A stretch of 9,962 bases of DNA from an uncultured Lysobacteraceae bacterium (GTDB lineage Bacteria; Pseudomonadota; Gammaproteobacteria; Xanthomonadales; Xanthomonadaceae). The notes beneath the pieces are model-generated. The model had not been told where the DNA came from, ran no database searches, and was given only the letters and a program-made list of their open reading frames with translations. The translations under genes and the position numbers were made by a program. Positions 1 through 6,442 of the stretch are shown in pieces; position 1 is the first letter of the stretch, and every line of letters begins with the position of its first letter. The stretch covers positions 1-9,962 of the forward strand of contig CALCNV010000001.1 of NCBI GenBank assembly GCA_937897645.1. Reading direction: 5' to 3'.

Positions 1-1158
1 GTGGCTGGCATCACGCCTACACCGGCAATCCTGCATGCCGGGCAACGACAGCTGCTGATCATCGATGAAACCCTGCCGCAACCCGACCGTGATTCAGCAT
101 CCTTGCGCCTGGTCAACCTGATGAAGCTGCTGCGTGGCGAAGGTGCGCACGTGGTTTTCCTGGCCACCGAACAAGCGCAGCACGGCCACTCCCTGGCAAA
201 CCTGCAGGCGCTGGGAATCGAAGTGTGGCAAGCACCTTTCAGCAGACGCATTCCGGCCTGGCTGGCCGAACATGGCTCGCGCTTTTCCGTGATCATGGCG
301 AGCAGGCACCACGTCGCCAGCAAGATCATCCCGCTTGCACGGCAGTTTGCTCCGCGCGCCACGCTGGTGCTGGACACCATCGACCTGCACTACCTTCGCG
401 AATCGCGCGCGGCAACGCTGGCGAATGACGACGCACTGAAAAAATCAGCGGCGCGCACGCGCCACGCCGAACTCGACGTCATCAATGCCAGCGACGTGAC
501 CCTGGTTGTGAGCGAGACGGAACGTGAGTTGCTTGCGATCGATGCGTCATCCGCCTGCGTGGATGTGCTTTCCAACCTGCATGAAGTCGCAGGCTCAGGA
601 TTATCTTTCACGGAGCGCAAGGATCTGGTTTTCGTAGGCGGTTTCCGGCACACGCCAAACGTGGATGCGGTGCAGTGGTTCGTGGAGGACGTGTTTCCCT
701 TGGTGCGCACGCAATTGCCTGGCATCGCCTTCCACTGCATCGGCGCCGATCCACCCGCGTCGATCCAGGCACTGTCGCAATACCAGGGCGTGCGGATCCA
801 CGGCCATGTGCCCGACCTGGAGCCCGCCATGCGTGGCATGCGCCTTTCGATCGCGCCGCTGCGCTTTGGCGCCGGAGTCAAAGGCAAGATCAACCTGAGC
901 ATGGCCCACGGCCAGCCCGTGGTGGCCACGCCGACGGCCGTCGAGGGCATGCACCTGCGCGACGGATTTGACGTGCTGGTTGCCGACGGGGCACAGGCGT
1001 TCGCCGATGCCGTGGTGCGGCTGTACCGGGACGAGGCGCTGTGGAACCAGCTTTCGCGCAATGGGCTGGACAACGTCACCCAGCATTTCTCGATGGACGC
1101 TGCACGCGACGTGGTGCGCCGGGTGTTCTTCGACGGAACGCGACGATCCGCGAACTAG
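1..1158 (+). CDS. GT4-family glycosyltransferase (group 1), possibly 5'-truncated
   Basis: A GT-B fold glycosyltransferase that should move a sugar from an activated nucleotide sugar to a growing glycan at the cytoplasmic membrane face. Residues 17-55 (QLLIIDETLPQPDRDSASLR onward) resemble the N-terminal Rossmann half seen in large polysaccharide-assembly transferases. The C-terminal half has the GT4 hallmarks FVGGFRHTPNVDA (211-223), IHGHVPDL (266-273) and the donor-site stretch APLRFGAGVKGK (285-296), followed by GQPVVATPTAVEG (304-316). Where many GT4 enzymes have the first glutamate of the E-x7-E motif, this one reads KINLSM; I believe this is a subfamily variant, not damage. The frame is open to base 1. 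The GTG at base 1 could be a start, but no upstream sequence is visible, and relatives are often long multidomain proteins, so truncation by the window edge is likely. The stop codon overlaps the convergent gene by four bases. Donor and acceptor sugars cannot be told from sequence. Confidence 0.88.
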   Translation: MAGITPTPAILHAGQRQLLIIDETLPQPDRDSASLRLVNLMKLLRGEGAHVVFLATEQAQHGHSLANLQALGIEVWQAPFSRRIPAWLAEHGSRFSVIMASRHHVASKIIPLARQFAPRATLVLDTIDLHYLRESRAATLANDDALKKSAARTRHAELDVINASDVTLVVSETERELLAIDASSACVDVLSNLHEVAGSGLSFTERKDLVFVGGFRHTPNVDAVQWFVEDVFPLVRTQLPGIAFHCIGADPPASIQALSQYQGVRIHGHVPDLEPAMRGMRLSIAPLRFGAGVKGKINLSMAHGQPVVATPTAVEGMHLRDGFDVLVADGAQAFADAVVRLYRDEALWNQLSRNGLDNVTQHFSMDAARDVVRRVFFDGTRRSAN

Positions 1159-2753
1159 TTCGCGCCACCCTGCGCCGTGGCAACGCGCTGGGCGAATTCC
1201 GCCAGGCCCGGCGTACCTGCATCCAGCGCACGCGCTTCCTGCAATGCGCGCGCGGCGAACTCCACGTCACCGCTTCCAAGCCGCTCGTCACCCACGGCGA
1301 TCCACTTGGACGCGAGTTGTCGGCGCGCCTGGTCCAATCCGGGATCACGCGGCGCGATGGTCTGCCAGGCGTCATGGCAAGCTTGCGCGCGGCGCAGGCG
1401 ATTGGCGCGCAGCTCGTCCTCGAAACAGGACTGCGTGGCCGGGATGAAGCGGGCCGCGGCGCGCTTCACTTCCTTGTCGTCGGGTGCAAGCGCCTGCGCG
1501 GCGCGTAGTGCGTCGAAGGCGCTTTCACCCGGCGGCGTGAGCCAGTCGCCACGCGTTTCCGCGGCAGCCGTCGCTGCCAGCAGTGCCTGCACGCGACGGG
1601 TGCGCTCACGGGCAGGCATGGTCGACGCCAGCCGTGACTGGGACTGGCGCGCGCGCGCGACGGATTGTGACGCCTCTTTTACTGCCGGCGCATCCGGCGC
1701 GAGATCGCTCGCCTGCTGCAGCGAGGCATCGGCGCGGGTGAAGTCGAAATCGGCAGCTTCGCGCATGGCATGTTGCGCGAATGCCGTGGCCACCCGCTCC
1801 ATGCCCTGCTTCGCCGCGGCATCATCGGGCGACGCCTCCAGCACGGCGCGATAGCCTTCAAGCGCCAGCTCCGGCCGCTTTCGACGCAGGTCCGCATCCG
1901 CACGCTGGCGACGCTGCTCCAGGGTGCGGGCAAGCAGCGCCTCGCCATCCGGCAATTCCACATGGCCGGCATCGTAGGTGCGCACCTGTGCGATCAGGCG
2001 CGCACCAGTGGCGAGGTCACCCTTCGCAAGCGCGCGGCTCGCCTGCTGCAGCACGTCGGACAAGGCGTCCTCGCGCTGCTCAAGCGCCACGGTGTGTGTA
2101 GGTTGCAGCGTCAGCACGCGCTGATAGAGCGGCAATGCGATGTCGAATTTCCCTTCCGCCTGCGCGGCACTGGCCTCCATCAACAAGCCATCCACGCCTG
2201 CATGGGCGGATTCGCGTTCACGCAGGGCATTTGCAACAGCTTCCAACTGCCCGCGTGGCGCCTGCAGTTCGCTTGCGAGCGCCAACGATGCACGTGCGTC
2301 CTCGAAACGCTTTTCCTGTACCTGTACTCGCGCCCGCGCGAGCGCTGCCTCGGCCACACGCACCAATCCGGCACGTGCCTCGTTGCGATCGTTGTCCAGC
2401 GCCTGCGCGGCTTCGAATCGCTGGCGTGCGCCGCTGCCATCCGCTGCGCTCAGGTGTCCCTTCTCCAGTGCGGCATTCGCGTCATCCAGCAATCGCTGCA
2501 CGCGGGTGTCGGGCCAGATCAACGTAGCCAGCGGCTGTCGGAATACCACCAGCAAGAGCACCAGGACCACGACGATGGCGGCGGCCCAGCGCCAGTATCG
2601 GCGGTTGCGCCATGCAGGCGTCGGTGCAAGGGCAGGAGCGGACGCGGGACGCCGGTCGAACTCAACCTCCTGCCAGTCCATTACCGGCTCGATGCGGCCA
2701 TCCGGCCGCATGCGAGCACTGTCGCGAGGATCATTGGGAAGGTGGGGACTCAC
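1155..2753 (-). CDS. Membrane-anchored periplasmic TPR-like repeat protein, function unknown
   Basis: A 532-residue protein with a hydrophilic, proline-rich N-terminus (1-50), a basic patch (RNRRYWRW, 49-56) and one strong membrane segment at about 57-72 (WAAAIVVVLVLLLVVF region). By the positive-inside rule this suggests a short cytoplasmic tail and a large periplasmic domain. Residues 85-530 are almost wholly helical, Ala/Arg/Leu-rich repeats of TPR type, for example EGKFDIALPLYQRVLTLQP (200-218), RPELALEGYRAVLEASPDD (293-311) and a last degenerate unit near 488-512. Such arrays usually bind partner proteins; I see no catalytic motif. Two cysteines, near C443 and C459, could form a disulfide. 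The start is GTG at 2753, the first start codon after the relA stop; an ATG at 2711 (M15) is the alternative, and neither has a clear Shine-Dalgarno. It lies 17 bases downstream of relA on the same strand, so co-transcription is likely. I do not recognise a named family. Confidence 0.8.
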   Translation of the reverse strand: MSPHLPNDPRDSARMRPDGRIEPVMDWQEVEFDRRPASAPALAPTPAWRNRRYWRWAAAIVVVLVLLLVVFRQPLATLIWPDTRVQRLLDDANAALEKGHLSAADGSGARQRFEAAQALDNDRNEARAGLVRVAEAALARARVQVQEKRFEDARASLALASELQAPRGQLEAVANALRERESAHAGVDGLLMEASAAQAEGKFDIALPLYQRVLTLQPTHTVALEQREDALSDVLQQASRALAKGDLATGARLIAQVRTYDAGHVELPDGEALLARTLEQRRQRADADLRRKRPELALEGYRAVLEASPDDAAAKQGMERVATAFAQHAMREAADFDFTRADASLQQASDLAPDAPAVKEASQSVARARQSQSRLASTMPARERTRRVQALLAATAAAETRGDWLTPPGESAFDALRAAQALAPDDKEVKRAAARFIPATQSCFEDELRANRLRRAQACHDAWQTIAPRDPGLDQARRQLASKWIAVGDERLGSGDVEFAARALQEARALDAGTPGLAEFAQRVATAQGGAN

Positions 2754-2770
2754 CGCGACAGAATACCGAT

Positions 2771-4933
2771 TCAGCCTGAACGTCGCGCTTCCTCGACGCC
2801 GGGTAACGCGTCGAGCTTGCCGAGCAAGGTTGAGAGTTGGCCGTAATCGGCCACCCTAAGTCGAAGCCGCAGCAGTGCACGGCCGGTCGCGCGCGAGTTG
2901 TCACTCTGGATGTCGGTCACGTTGGCGTCTTCCTGTGCGATCAGCGTGGTGATGTCCTTCAGCAGGCCCTTGCGATCCAGCGCCTTGATCTGCACATCCA
3001 CTTCGTAGCCACCACCAGCCACGCCCCACTCTACCGGCAGCACCCGTTGCGGATTGCTGGCCGCGAGGCGCAGCAGCGCGGCGCAGTCGGCGCGATGCAC
3101 GCTCACGCCGCGACCGCGGGTCAGGTAGCCCGAGATCGGCTCGCCCGGCACCGGTTGGCAGCAACGCGCAATCTGCACCAGCAGGTTGCCTACACCCTGC
3201 ACGGTGAACTTTGATTTGGGTGTCGCTGGCGGGCGTCGCGGCACGCGCAGCGTGATCGACGCAGTTGCAGGTTCCGAAACGGCGCGCAGTTCCTCATGCA
3301 ATGCGCGACCAATCTGGTTAGGCCCCACATCACCCAACGCGACCTGGATGTAGAGGTCATCGATGCTTTCGGCGTGGAATTTACGCGCCATCGGCGCAAG
3401 GTCGGCATGGTGCAGGCCCAGGCGCTTTAGTTCGCGCTCCAGCACCTCGCGTCCGGCTTGCACATTGCGCGCACGATCAAGTTTGTGGAACCACGCGCGC
3501 ACCTTGTCGCGCGAACGTCCGCTGGCCAGGAAGGCATTGGACGGTAGCAACCAGTCGCGTCTGGGCTCGCCGGTCTTCGCGGTCATTATTTCGACGCGGT
3601 CGCCGCTGCGCAGCGCATGGTTCAACGGCACGATGCGACCGTTGACCTTGGCGCCACGGGTGCGATGCCCGACCATGGTGTGCACGTGGTAGGCGAAGTC
3701 GAGGACGGTGCCGCCGCGCGGCAGGTCGATGACTTCGCCCTTCGGCGTCAGGGTGTAGATGCGTTCTTCGGCGAGCTGTGCATCGAGCTCGCCCGCCAGG
3801 CCTTCGCCCTCTTCGCGTCCACCTTCGGAGGTCTGCTCCAGCAATTGCCGCATCCACGCGATCTTGCGGTCGAAGGCCTTGCTGGCACCTTTGCCCTCGC
3901 CGCCCTTGCCTTCCTTGTAGCGCCAGTGCGCGGCGACGCCGAGCTCTGCCTGCGCATGCATTTCGTGGGTGCGGATCTGCACTTCCAGCGTGCGTCCTTC
4001 CGGCCCGATCACCGCGGTGTGCAGCGACCGGTAGTCGTTGGGCTTGGGCCGGGCGATGTAGTCGTCGAACTCGCTGGGCACTGGCAACCACAGCGCATGC
4101 ACGACGCCCAGCGCGGCATAGCAGGCACCCACGTCGTCCACCGCGACGCGCACGGCGCGCAGGTCGTAGAGTTCTTCCATCGCCACCTGCTTCTTCTGCA
4201 TCTTCCTCCAGATGCTGTAGATATGCTTGGGACGACCGCTGATGTCCGCGCGGATGCCGTGCTCGGCCAGGGCTTCGCGTAGCGTGGTCTTTACGCCGTC
4301 GATGTAGCGCTCGCGCCCGGTGCGCTTCTCATCCAGTTGTTGCGCGACCTGGCGATACGTGTCCGGCTCAAGGAAGCGGAACGCCAGGTCTTCCAGTTCC
4401 CATTTCAGTTGCCAGATGCCCAGCCGATTGGCCAGCGGCGCGTGGATGTCGCGCGTCAGCTGCGCGAGCAGGCGCCGTTCGGCAGCGGGCAGCTTGCTGG
4501 CCACGCGCATGCGCGCCAGTTGGCGCGCGAGCAGGATCGGCACCACGCGCAGGTCGTTGACGATGGAAAGCAGCAGCCTACGCAGTCCCTCGTTGTTGCC
4601 GTGGATGCTGCGCTCGGCATGCAGGGCCCATACCTGGGCGGCGGCGTTCTGGCCGTCGAGCAGGCCGGCGATGCCAGGCTGTTTTTCCAGGAACTTGCCG
4701 AGCCCTGCCTGCAGCCCGGGGATGCCGAACAGCAACGCGGCGGCCATGACATCGCTTTCGGCCGAGAGTCCGGCCAATGCATCCAGCGTATCGACCAGCA
4801 CGGGCCACGCATCGGGCATTCCGGTGGTGGCGCCGGGCACTTCCGCGGCCTGCTCCAGCGCGGCGCGAGCGGGACCGGCCAGCGCTTCCGCTGAACGGGA
4901 TTGCAGCCAGGTTTGCAGTGGAGCGATGGCCAC
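2771..4933 (-). CDS. relA: RelA, monofunctional (p)ppGpp synthetase (GTP pyrophosphokinase)
   Basis: RelA transfers pyrophosphate from ATP to GDP or GTP to make (p)ppGpp on ribosomes stalled with uncharged tRNA, triggering the stringent response. The 720 residues match the family's usual length of about 740. Domains in order: an inactive hydrolase-like domain (about 40-195), synthetase (about 225-345), TGS (about 390-450, RIYTLTPKGEVIDLPRGGTV), a helical region, a cysteine-containing domain (IARCCQPVPG with C591/C592 and VHRADC with C617) and a C-terminal ACT domain (about 645-715). The hydrolase HD-x-x-ED motif is absent: the equivalent stretch reads AALLFGIPGLQAG (65-77). Synthetase residues are intact: GRPKHIYSIWRKM (233-245), D257 in YDLRAVRV and E317 in EVQIRT. 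The motif S-EFDD-Y (288-291) is the acidic EXDD form of RelA, not the RXKD form of bifunctional SpoT/Rel. The start is GTG at 4933; an upstream in-frame stop at 4973-4975 leaves no other ATG/GTG, and no clear Shine-Dalgarno is seen. It is divergent from the exported-protein gene. Confidence 0.97.
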   Translation of the reverse strand: MAIAPLQTWLQSRSAEALAGPARAALEQAAEVPGATTGMPDAWPVLVDTLDALAGLSAESDVMAAALLFGIPGLQAGLGKFLEKQPGIAGLLDGQNAAAQVWALHAERSIHGNNEGLRRLLLSIVNDLRVVPILLARQLARMRVASKLPAAERRLLAQLTRDIHAPLANRLGIWQLKWELEDLAFRFLEPDTYRQVAQQLDEKRTGRERYIDGVKTTLREALAEHGIRADISGRPKHIYSIWRKMQKKQVAMEELYDLRAVRVAVDDVGACYAALGVVHALWLPVPSEFDDYIARPKPNDYRSLHTAVIGPEGRTLEVQIRTHEMHAQAELGVAAHWRYKEGKGGEGKGASKAFDRKIAWMRQLLEQTSEGGREEGEGLAGELDAQLAEERIYTLTPKGEVIDLPRGGTVLDFAYHVHTMVGHRTRGAKVNGRIVPLNHALRSGDRVEIMTAKTGEPRRDWLLPSNAFLASGRSRDKVRAWFHKLDRARNVQAGREVLERELKRLGLHHADLAPMARKFHAESIDDLYIQVALGDVGPNQIGRALHEELRAVSEPATASITLRVPRRPPATPKSKFTVQGVGNLLVQIARCCQPVPGEPISGYLTRGRGVSVHRADCAALLRLAASNPQRVLPVEWGVAGGGYEVDVQIKALDRKGLLKDITTLIAQEDANVTDIQSDNSRATGRALLRLRLRVADYGQLSTLLGKLDALPGVEEARRSG

Positions 4934-4946
4934 GGGGGTCGGGGGA

Positions 4947-4974
4947 GTCGTTTTACGGAAGATGTGACTACACT
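4947..4974 (+). promoter_or_regulatory. Candidate sigma-70 promoter for the small exported protein
   Basis: TACACT at 4969-4974 is a fair -10 match (consensus TATAAT). A weak -35-like GTCGTT sits at 4947-4952, 16 bases upstream. The -10 is about 28 bases before the ATG at 5002, which leaves room for a short leader carrying the ribosome site. The same 68-base gap must also hold the relA promoter on the other strand, for which I could not pick out a convincing -35/-10 pair. Assigned by eye only. Confidence 0.35.
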
Positions 4975-4989
4975 AGCGGCCTCGCGCCC

Positions 4990-4995
4990 GGAGGA
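4990..4995 (+). promoter_or_regulatory. Ribosome binding site GGAGGA setting the start at 5002
   Basis: GGAGGA lies six bases before the ATG at 5002, close to ideal. It decides the start: the frame is open back to 4777, but only this ATG combines a strong ribosome site with a signal peptide directly after it, and the upstream part would overlap the 5' end of relA. Confidence 0.75.
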
Positions 4996-5001
4996 ACACC
5001 C

Positions 5002-5511
5002 ATGACATCACTTCGTATCCCTTTCGCCGTCCTGTTGCTTGCCTTTGCGCCAATGGCGTGGGCCCAGCCAGCGACGCCCATGACCACCAATGTCGAGGAG
5101 CAGATGAGCGCGGAGCAGTTCAAGGCCGCGGGCCTGGACAAGTTGAGCGCGAAGGAGCTCGCGGCGCTGAATGCGTGGTTGCAGCAGAAGGTCACGACGG
5201 AGACTGCCGTGGCGTTGGAAGCGGCGCGCGAGGAAGGCCGCAAGGAAGTGGTGCAGAAGAACCGCGGTTTCTTCGATTTTGGTACGTCCGAGCCGATCGA
5301 AAGCGTGATCGTGGGCGAGTTCAGGGGCTTCGGCATGGGCAAGAAGTACACCCTGCAGAACGGCCAGGTGTGGGAGCAGGTGGAACCGGCTTCGCTGGCC
5401 GGCGTCCGCAAGAACGACGTACCCGTGAAGATCAAGCCCGGCCTGCTGGGCGTGTGGTACATGAAGATCGACGGGTACAACACCCAGGCCAAGGTTAGGC
5501 GGATCAAATAA
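5002..5511 (+). CDS. Small exported protein, uncharacterised
   Basis: A 169-residue protein with a classical Sec signal peptide (MTSLRIPFAVLLLAFAPMAWA, residues 1-21, with likely cleavage after AWA before QP), so it should be periplasmic or secreted. The mature part has two sections. A charged helical stretch (about 30-80, EEQMSAEQFKAAGLDKLSAK onward, then REEGRKEVVQKN) is likely coiled or amphipathic. A compact, probably beta-rich C-terminal section (about 97-169) contains YTLQNGQVWEQV, then VKIKPGLLGVWYMKIDGYN, and ends in KVRRIK. I recall this pattern (LxNGQVWxQ, then xIxxGxLGxxxMxxxG, then a basic end) from conserved hypothetical proteins of xanthomonads, but I know of no assigned function. 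There are no cysteines, and no catalytic motif is visible. It is transcribed divergently from relA, so its control region is shared, and a REP-type inverted repeat lies 38 bases after the stop. Start choice is supported by the ribosome site at 4990-4995. Confidence 0.82.
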   Translation: MTSLRIPFAVLLLAFAPMAWAQPATPMTTNVEEQMSAEQFKAAGLDKLSAKELAALNAWLQQKVTTETAVALEAAREEGRKEVVQKNRGFFDFGTSEPIESVIVGEFRGFGMGKKYTLQNGQVWEQVEPASLAGVRKNDVPVKIKPGLLGVWYMKIDGYNTQAKVRRIK

Positions 5512-5549
5512 TCGAGGCTTGCAGGTAGCAAGTGGATCCAATAGCAAGC

Positions 5550-5633
5550 GTAGCCCGGGTAAGCGAAGCGCACCCGGGGCGACTTACACTAAAACTCCAC
5601 GCACACCGGGTGCGCTGCGCTTACCCTGGCTAC
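5550..5633. repeat. REP-type inverted-repeat pair (BIME-like), family 1
   Basis: Two 28-base arms, 5550-5577 and 5606-5633, are inverted copies matching at 26 of 28 positions, separated by 28 bases. The left arm begins GTAGCCCGGGTAAGCG; the right arm on the minus strand begins GTAGCCAGGGTAAGCG. Each arm is itself a small hairpin (CCCGGGT pairing with ACCCGGG in the left arm) preceded by GTAG, the foot typical of REP elements moved by RAYT (TnpA_REP) transposases. It occupies most of the gap between the exported protein (ends 5511) and the M23-like gene and could also act as a terminator or mRNA-end stabiliser for the former. No RAYT gene is in the window. The rest of this 170-base gap shows nothing else I can support. 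Confidence 0.8.
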
Positions 5634-5671
5634 TTGTTGTCCTCTGGTTAGACCGCTGTGACACACGCATT

Positions 5672-5676
5672 AGGGA
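5672..5676 (+). promoter_or_regulatory. Ribosome binding site AGGGA favouring the ATG at 5682
   Basis: AGGGA ends five bases before the ATG at 5682. A GTG at 5658 is in frame but has no comparable site and would add eight residues before the signal peptide, so the ATG is preferred. Confidence 0.5.
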
Positions 5677-5681
5677 TTGAG

Positions 5682-6272
5682 ATGACAAGCAAAGCTCGCC
5701 TACTTGGACTTGCCCTCTTTGTTTCGCTGACCACCAATACTCAGGCTCAGTCACGCACAAGCCCTGACCAGTTTTTAGCGCATCCCATTTTCAGCATGAG
5801 CTACAAATGCGCTGAACATGCGTCCGGTGAACTCCCCTATCTTGGCGACTCCCTAGGCCAGGATTGCGTTCCCGAGGAGTTCGTGAAGAAGGATGGCCGT
5901 GCCTTCATGCGGGCTTTCAAGTCCGACGGCCTCACCAATGAAGATTGGTATGGATGGAACCAAGATGTCCTTTCGCCTTGCGATTGTGAAGTTGTAAATA
6001 TCCACATTAATCCAGTCACAAACCAACCCGGAATCATGGGGGAACCGCCAGCCTCTTCGATTACCTTGAAGGCGCCAGATGGAGTCTTTATCGTTCTAGC
6101 TCACATCCAATCGCCTAGCGTGAAAAAAGGCGACACGGTCAAAGCAGGTCAACTCCTTGCAAAGGTTGGAAACAATGGCATGTGTAGGAATCCGCACATT
6201 CACATCGGCGCTTGGCGTGAGAAAGAACCACTACAGATTCGATGGAATCAAGCCAAAATACCAATCGTCTGA
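5682..6272 (+). CDS. Exported M23-like (LytM/peptidase M23) domain protein, one zinc ligand missing
   Basis: A 196-residue protein with a signal peptide (about 1-22, hydrophobic core LLGLALFVSL, cleavage likely after TQA). Residues 89-176 follow the M23 metallopeptidase fold: WYGWNQDVLSPCDCEV (89-104), VLAHIQSPSVKKGDTVKAGQ (138-157, H141) and KVGNNGMCRNPHIHIGAW (161-178, H172 and H174). M23 enzymes cut peptidoglycan cross-links or similar peptides using a zinc held by H and D of HxxxD and by the last H of HxH. Here D95 and the HxH are present, but the position of the first histidine is G91, so either zinc binding is altered or the protein is a non-catalytic binder, as in EnvC/NlpD-type LytM domains. 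Five cysteines (C43, C62, C100, C102, C168) suggest disulfides or metal binding. GC content by hand count is about 51% over 5701-6240, clearly below the neighbours, and both flanks carry REP-type repeats, suggesting acquisition by transfer. The target is unknown. Confidence 0.8.
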   Translation: MTSKARLLGLALFVSLTTNTQAQSRTSPDQFLAHPIFSMSYKCAEHASGELPYLGDSLGQDCVPEEFVKKDGRAFMRAFKSDGLTNEDWYGWNQDVLSPCDCEVVNIHINPVTNQPGIMGEPPASSITLKAPDGVFIVLAHIQSPSVKKGDTVKAGQLLAKVGNNGMCRNPHIHIGAWREKEPLQIRWNQAKIPIV

Positions 6273-6335
6273 ACTGCTTCGCCGACCTCTGGCTCCGTGT
6301 TGACATAGAAATCAAGGGATCAGCATTGTATTTGT

Positions 6336-6397
6336 GGTCCGAGCTTGCTCGGATGCTTTTGTGTTCGTAGCCAGGAGCATCCGAGCAAGCTCGGACC
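6336..6397. repeat. REP-type inverted-repeat pair (BIME-like), family 2, perfect 22-base arms
   Basis: Arms 6336-6357 and 6376-6397 are perfect inverted copies over 22 bases with an 18-base loop. Each arm contains its own hairpin: TCCGAGC-TT-GCTCGGA on the left (6338-6353). The right arm on the minus strand is preceded by GTAG (bases 6400-6397), and the left arm has GTGG at the same place, so both fit the REP pattern of a GTAG-like foot plus a palindrome. The core TCCGAGCTTGCTCGGA is related in style to the GAGC-TTG-CTCG REPs of pseudomonads and xanthomonads. It lies between the converging M23-like gene and hrpA. The rest of this 170-base gap (6273-6335 and 6398-6442) holds nothing I can identify. 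Confidence 0.85.
6338..6360 (+). terminator. Possible rho-independent terminator for the M23-like gene
   Basis: The left REP hairpin, with a seven-pair stem and TT loop (6338-6353), is followed by TGCTTTTG, a weak T-run on the plus strand. It lies 65 bases after the M23-like stop. No equivalent T-run follows the other arm on the minus strand, so a terminator role for hrpA is less clear. This may be just the repeat, with termination a by-product. Confidence 0.3.
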
Positions 6398-6442
6398 TAC
6401 GAGGGCGATTACCGCGCACCACTATCGCGACGCTCGAACCGC

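Noticed and set aside
390..1079. Minus-strand open frame opposite the glycosyltransferase
   Set aside because: Ser/Arg/Thr-rich shadow with no ribosome site or domain; the plus-strand frame carries clear GT4 motifs.
1770..2846. Long plus-strand open frame (358 codons) opposite the TPR-like gene
   Set aside because: The predicted product is rich in Arg/His/Cys/Gln with no domain, and the opposite frame has a coherent membrane segment and repeat structure. High GC makes such antisense frames common.
4952..4974. TTTACG at 4952-4957 as the -35 element with TACACT
   Set aside because: The spacer would be only 11 bases, too short for sigma-70.
4777..5001. Upstream extension of the exported protein to a 244-residue form
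   Set aside because: It would overlap the relA 5' end, is Arg/Pro-rich and would bury the signal peptide; the GGAGGA site supports the start at 5002.
5518..5532. Hairpin CTTGC-AGGTA-GCAAG just after the exported-protein stop as a terminator
   Set aside because: Only five base pairs and no T-run afterwards.
5658..5681. GTG start at 5658 for the M23-like gene
   Set aside because: No ribosome site in front of it, whereas the ATG at 5682 has AGGGA and leads straight into the signal peptide.
5512..6442. CRISPR array or toxin-antitoxin/defence locus in the repeat-rich block
   Set aside because: The repeats are two inverted pairs of different sequence, not regularly spaced direct repeats, and the only gene is a single exported M23-like protein with no partner typical of defence systems.
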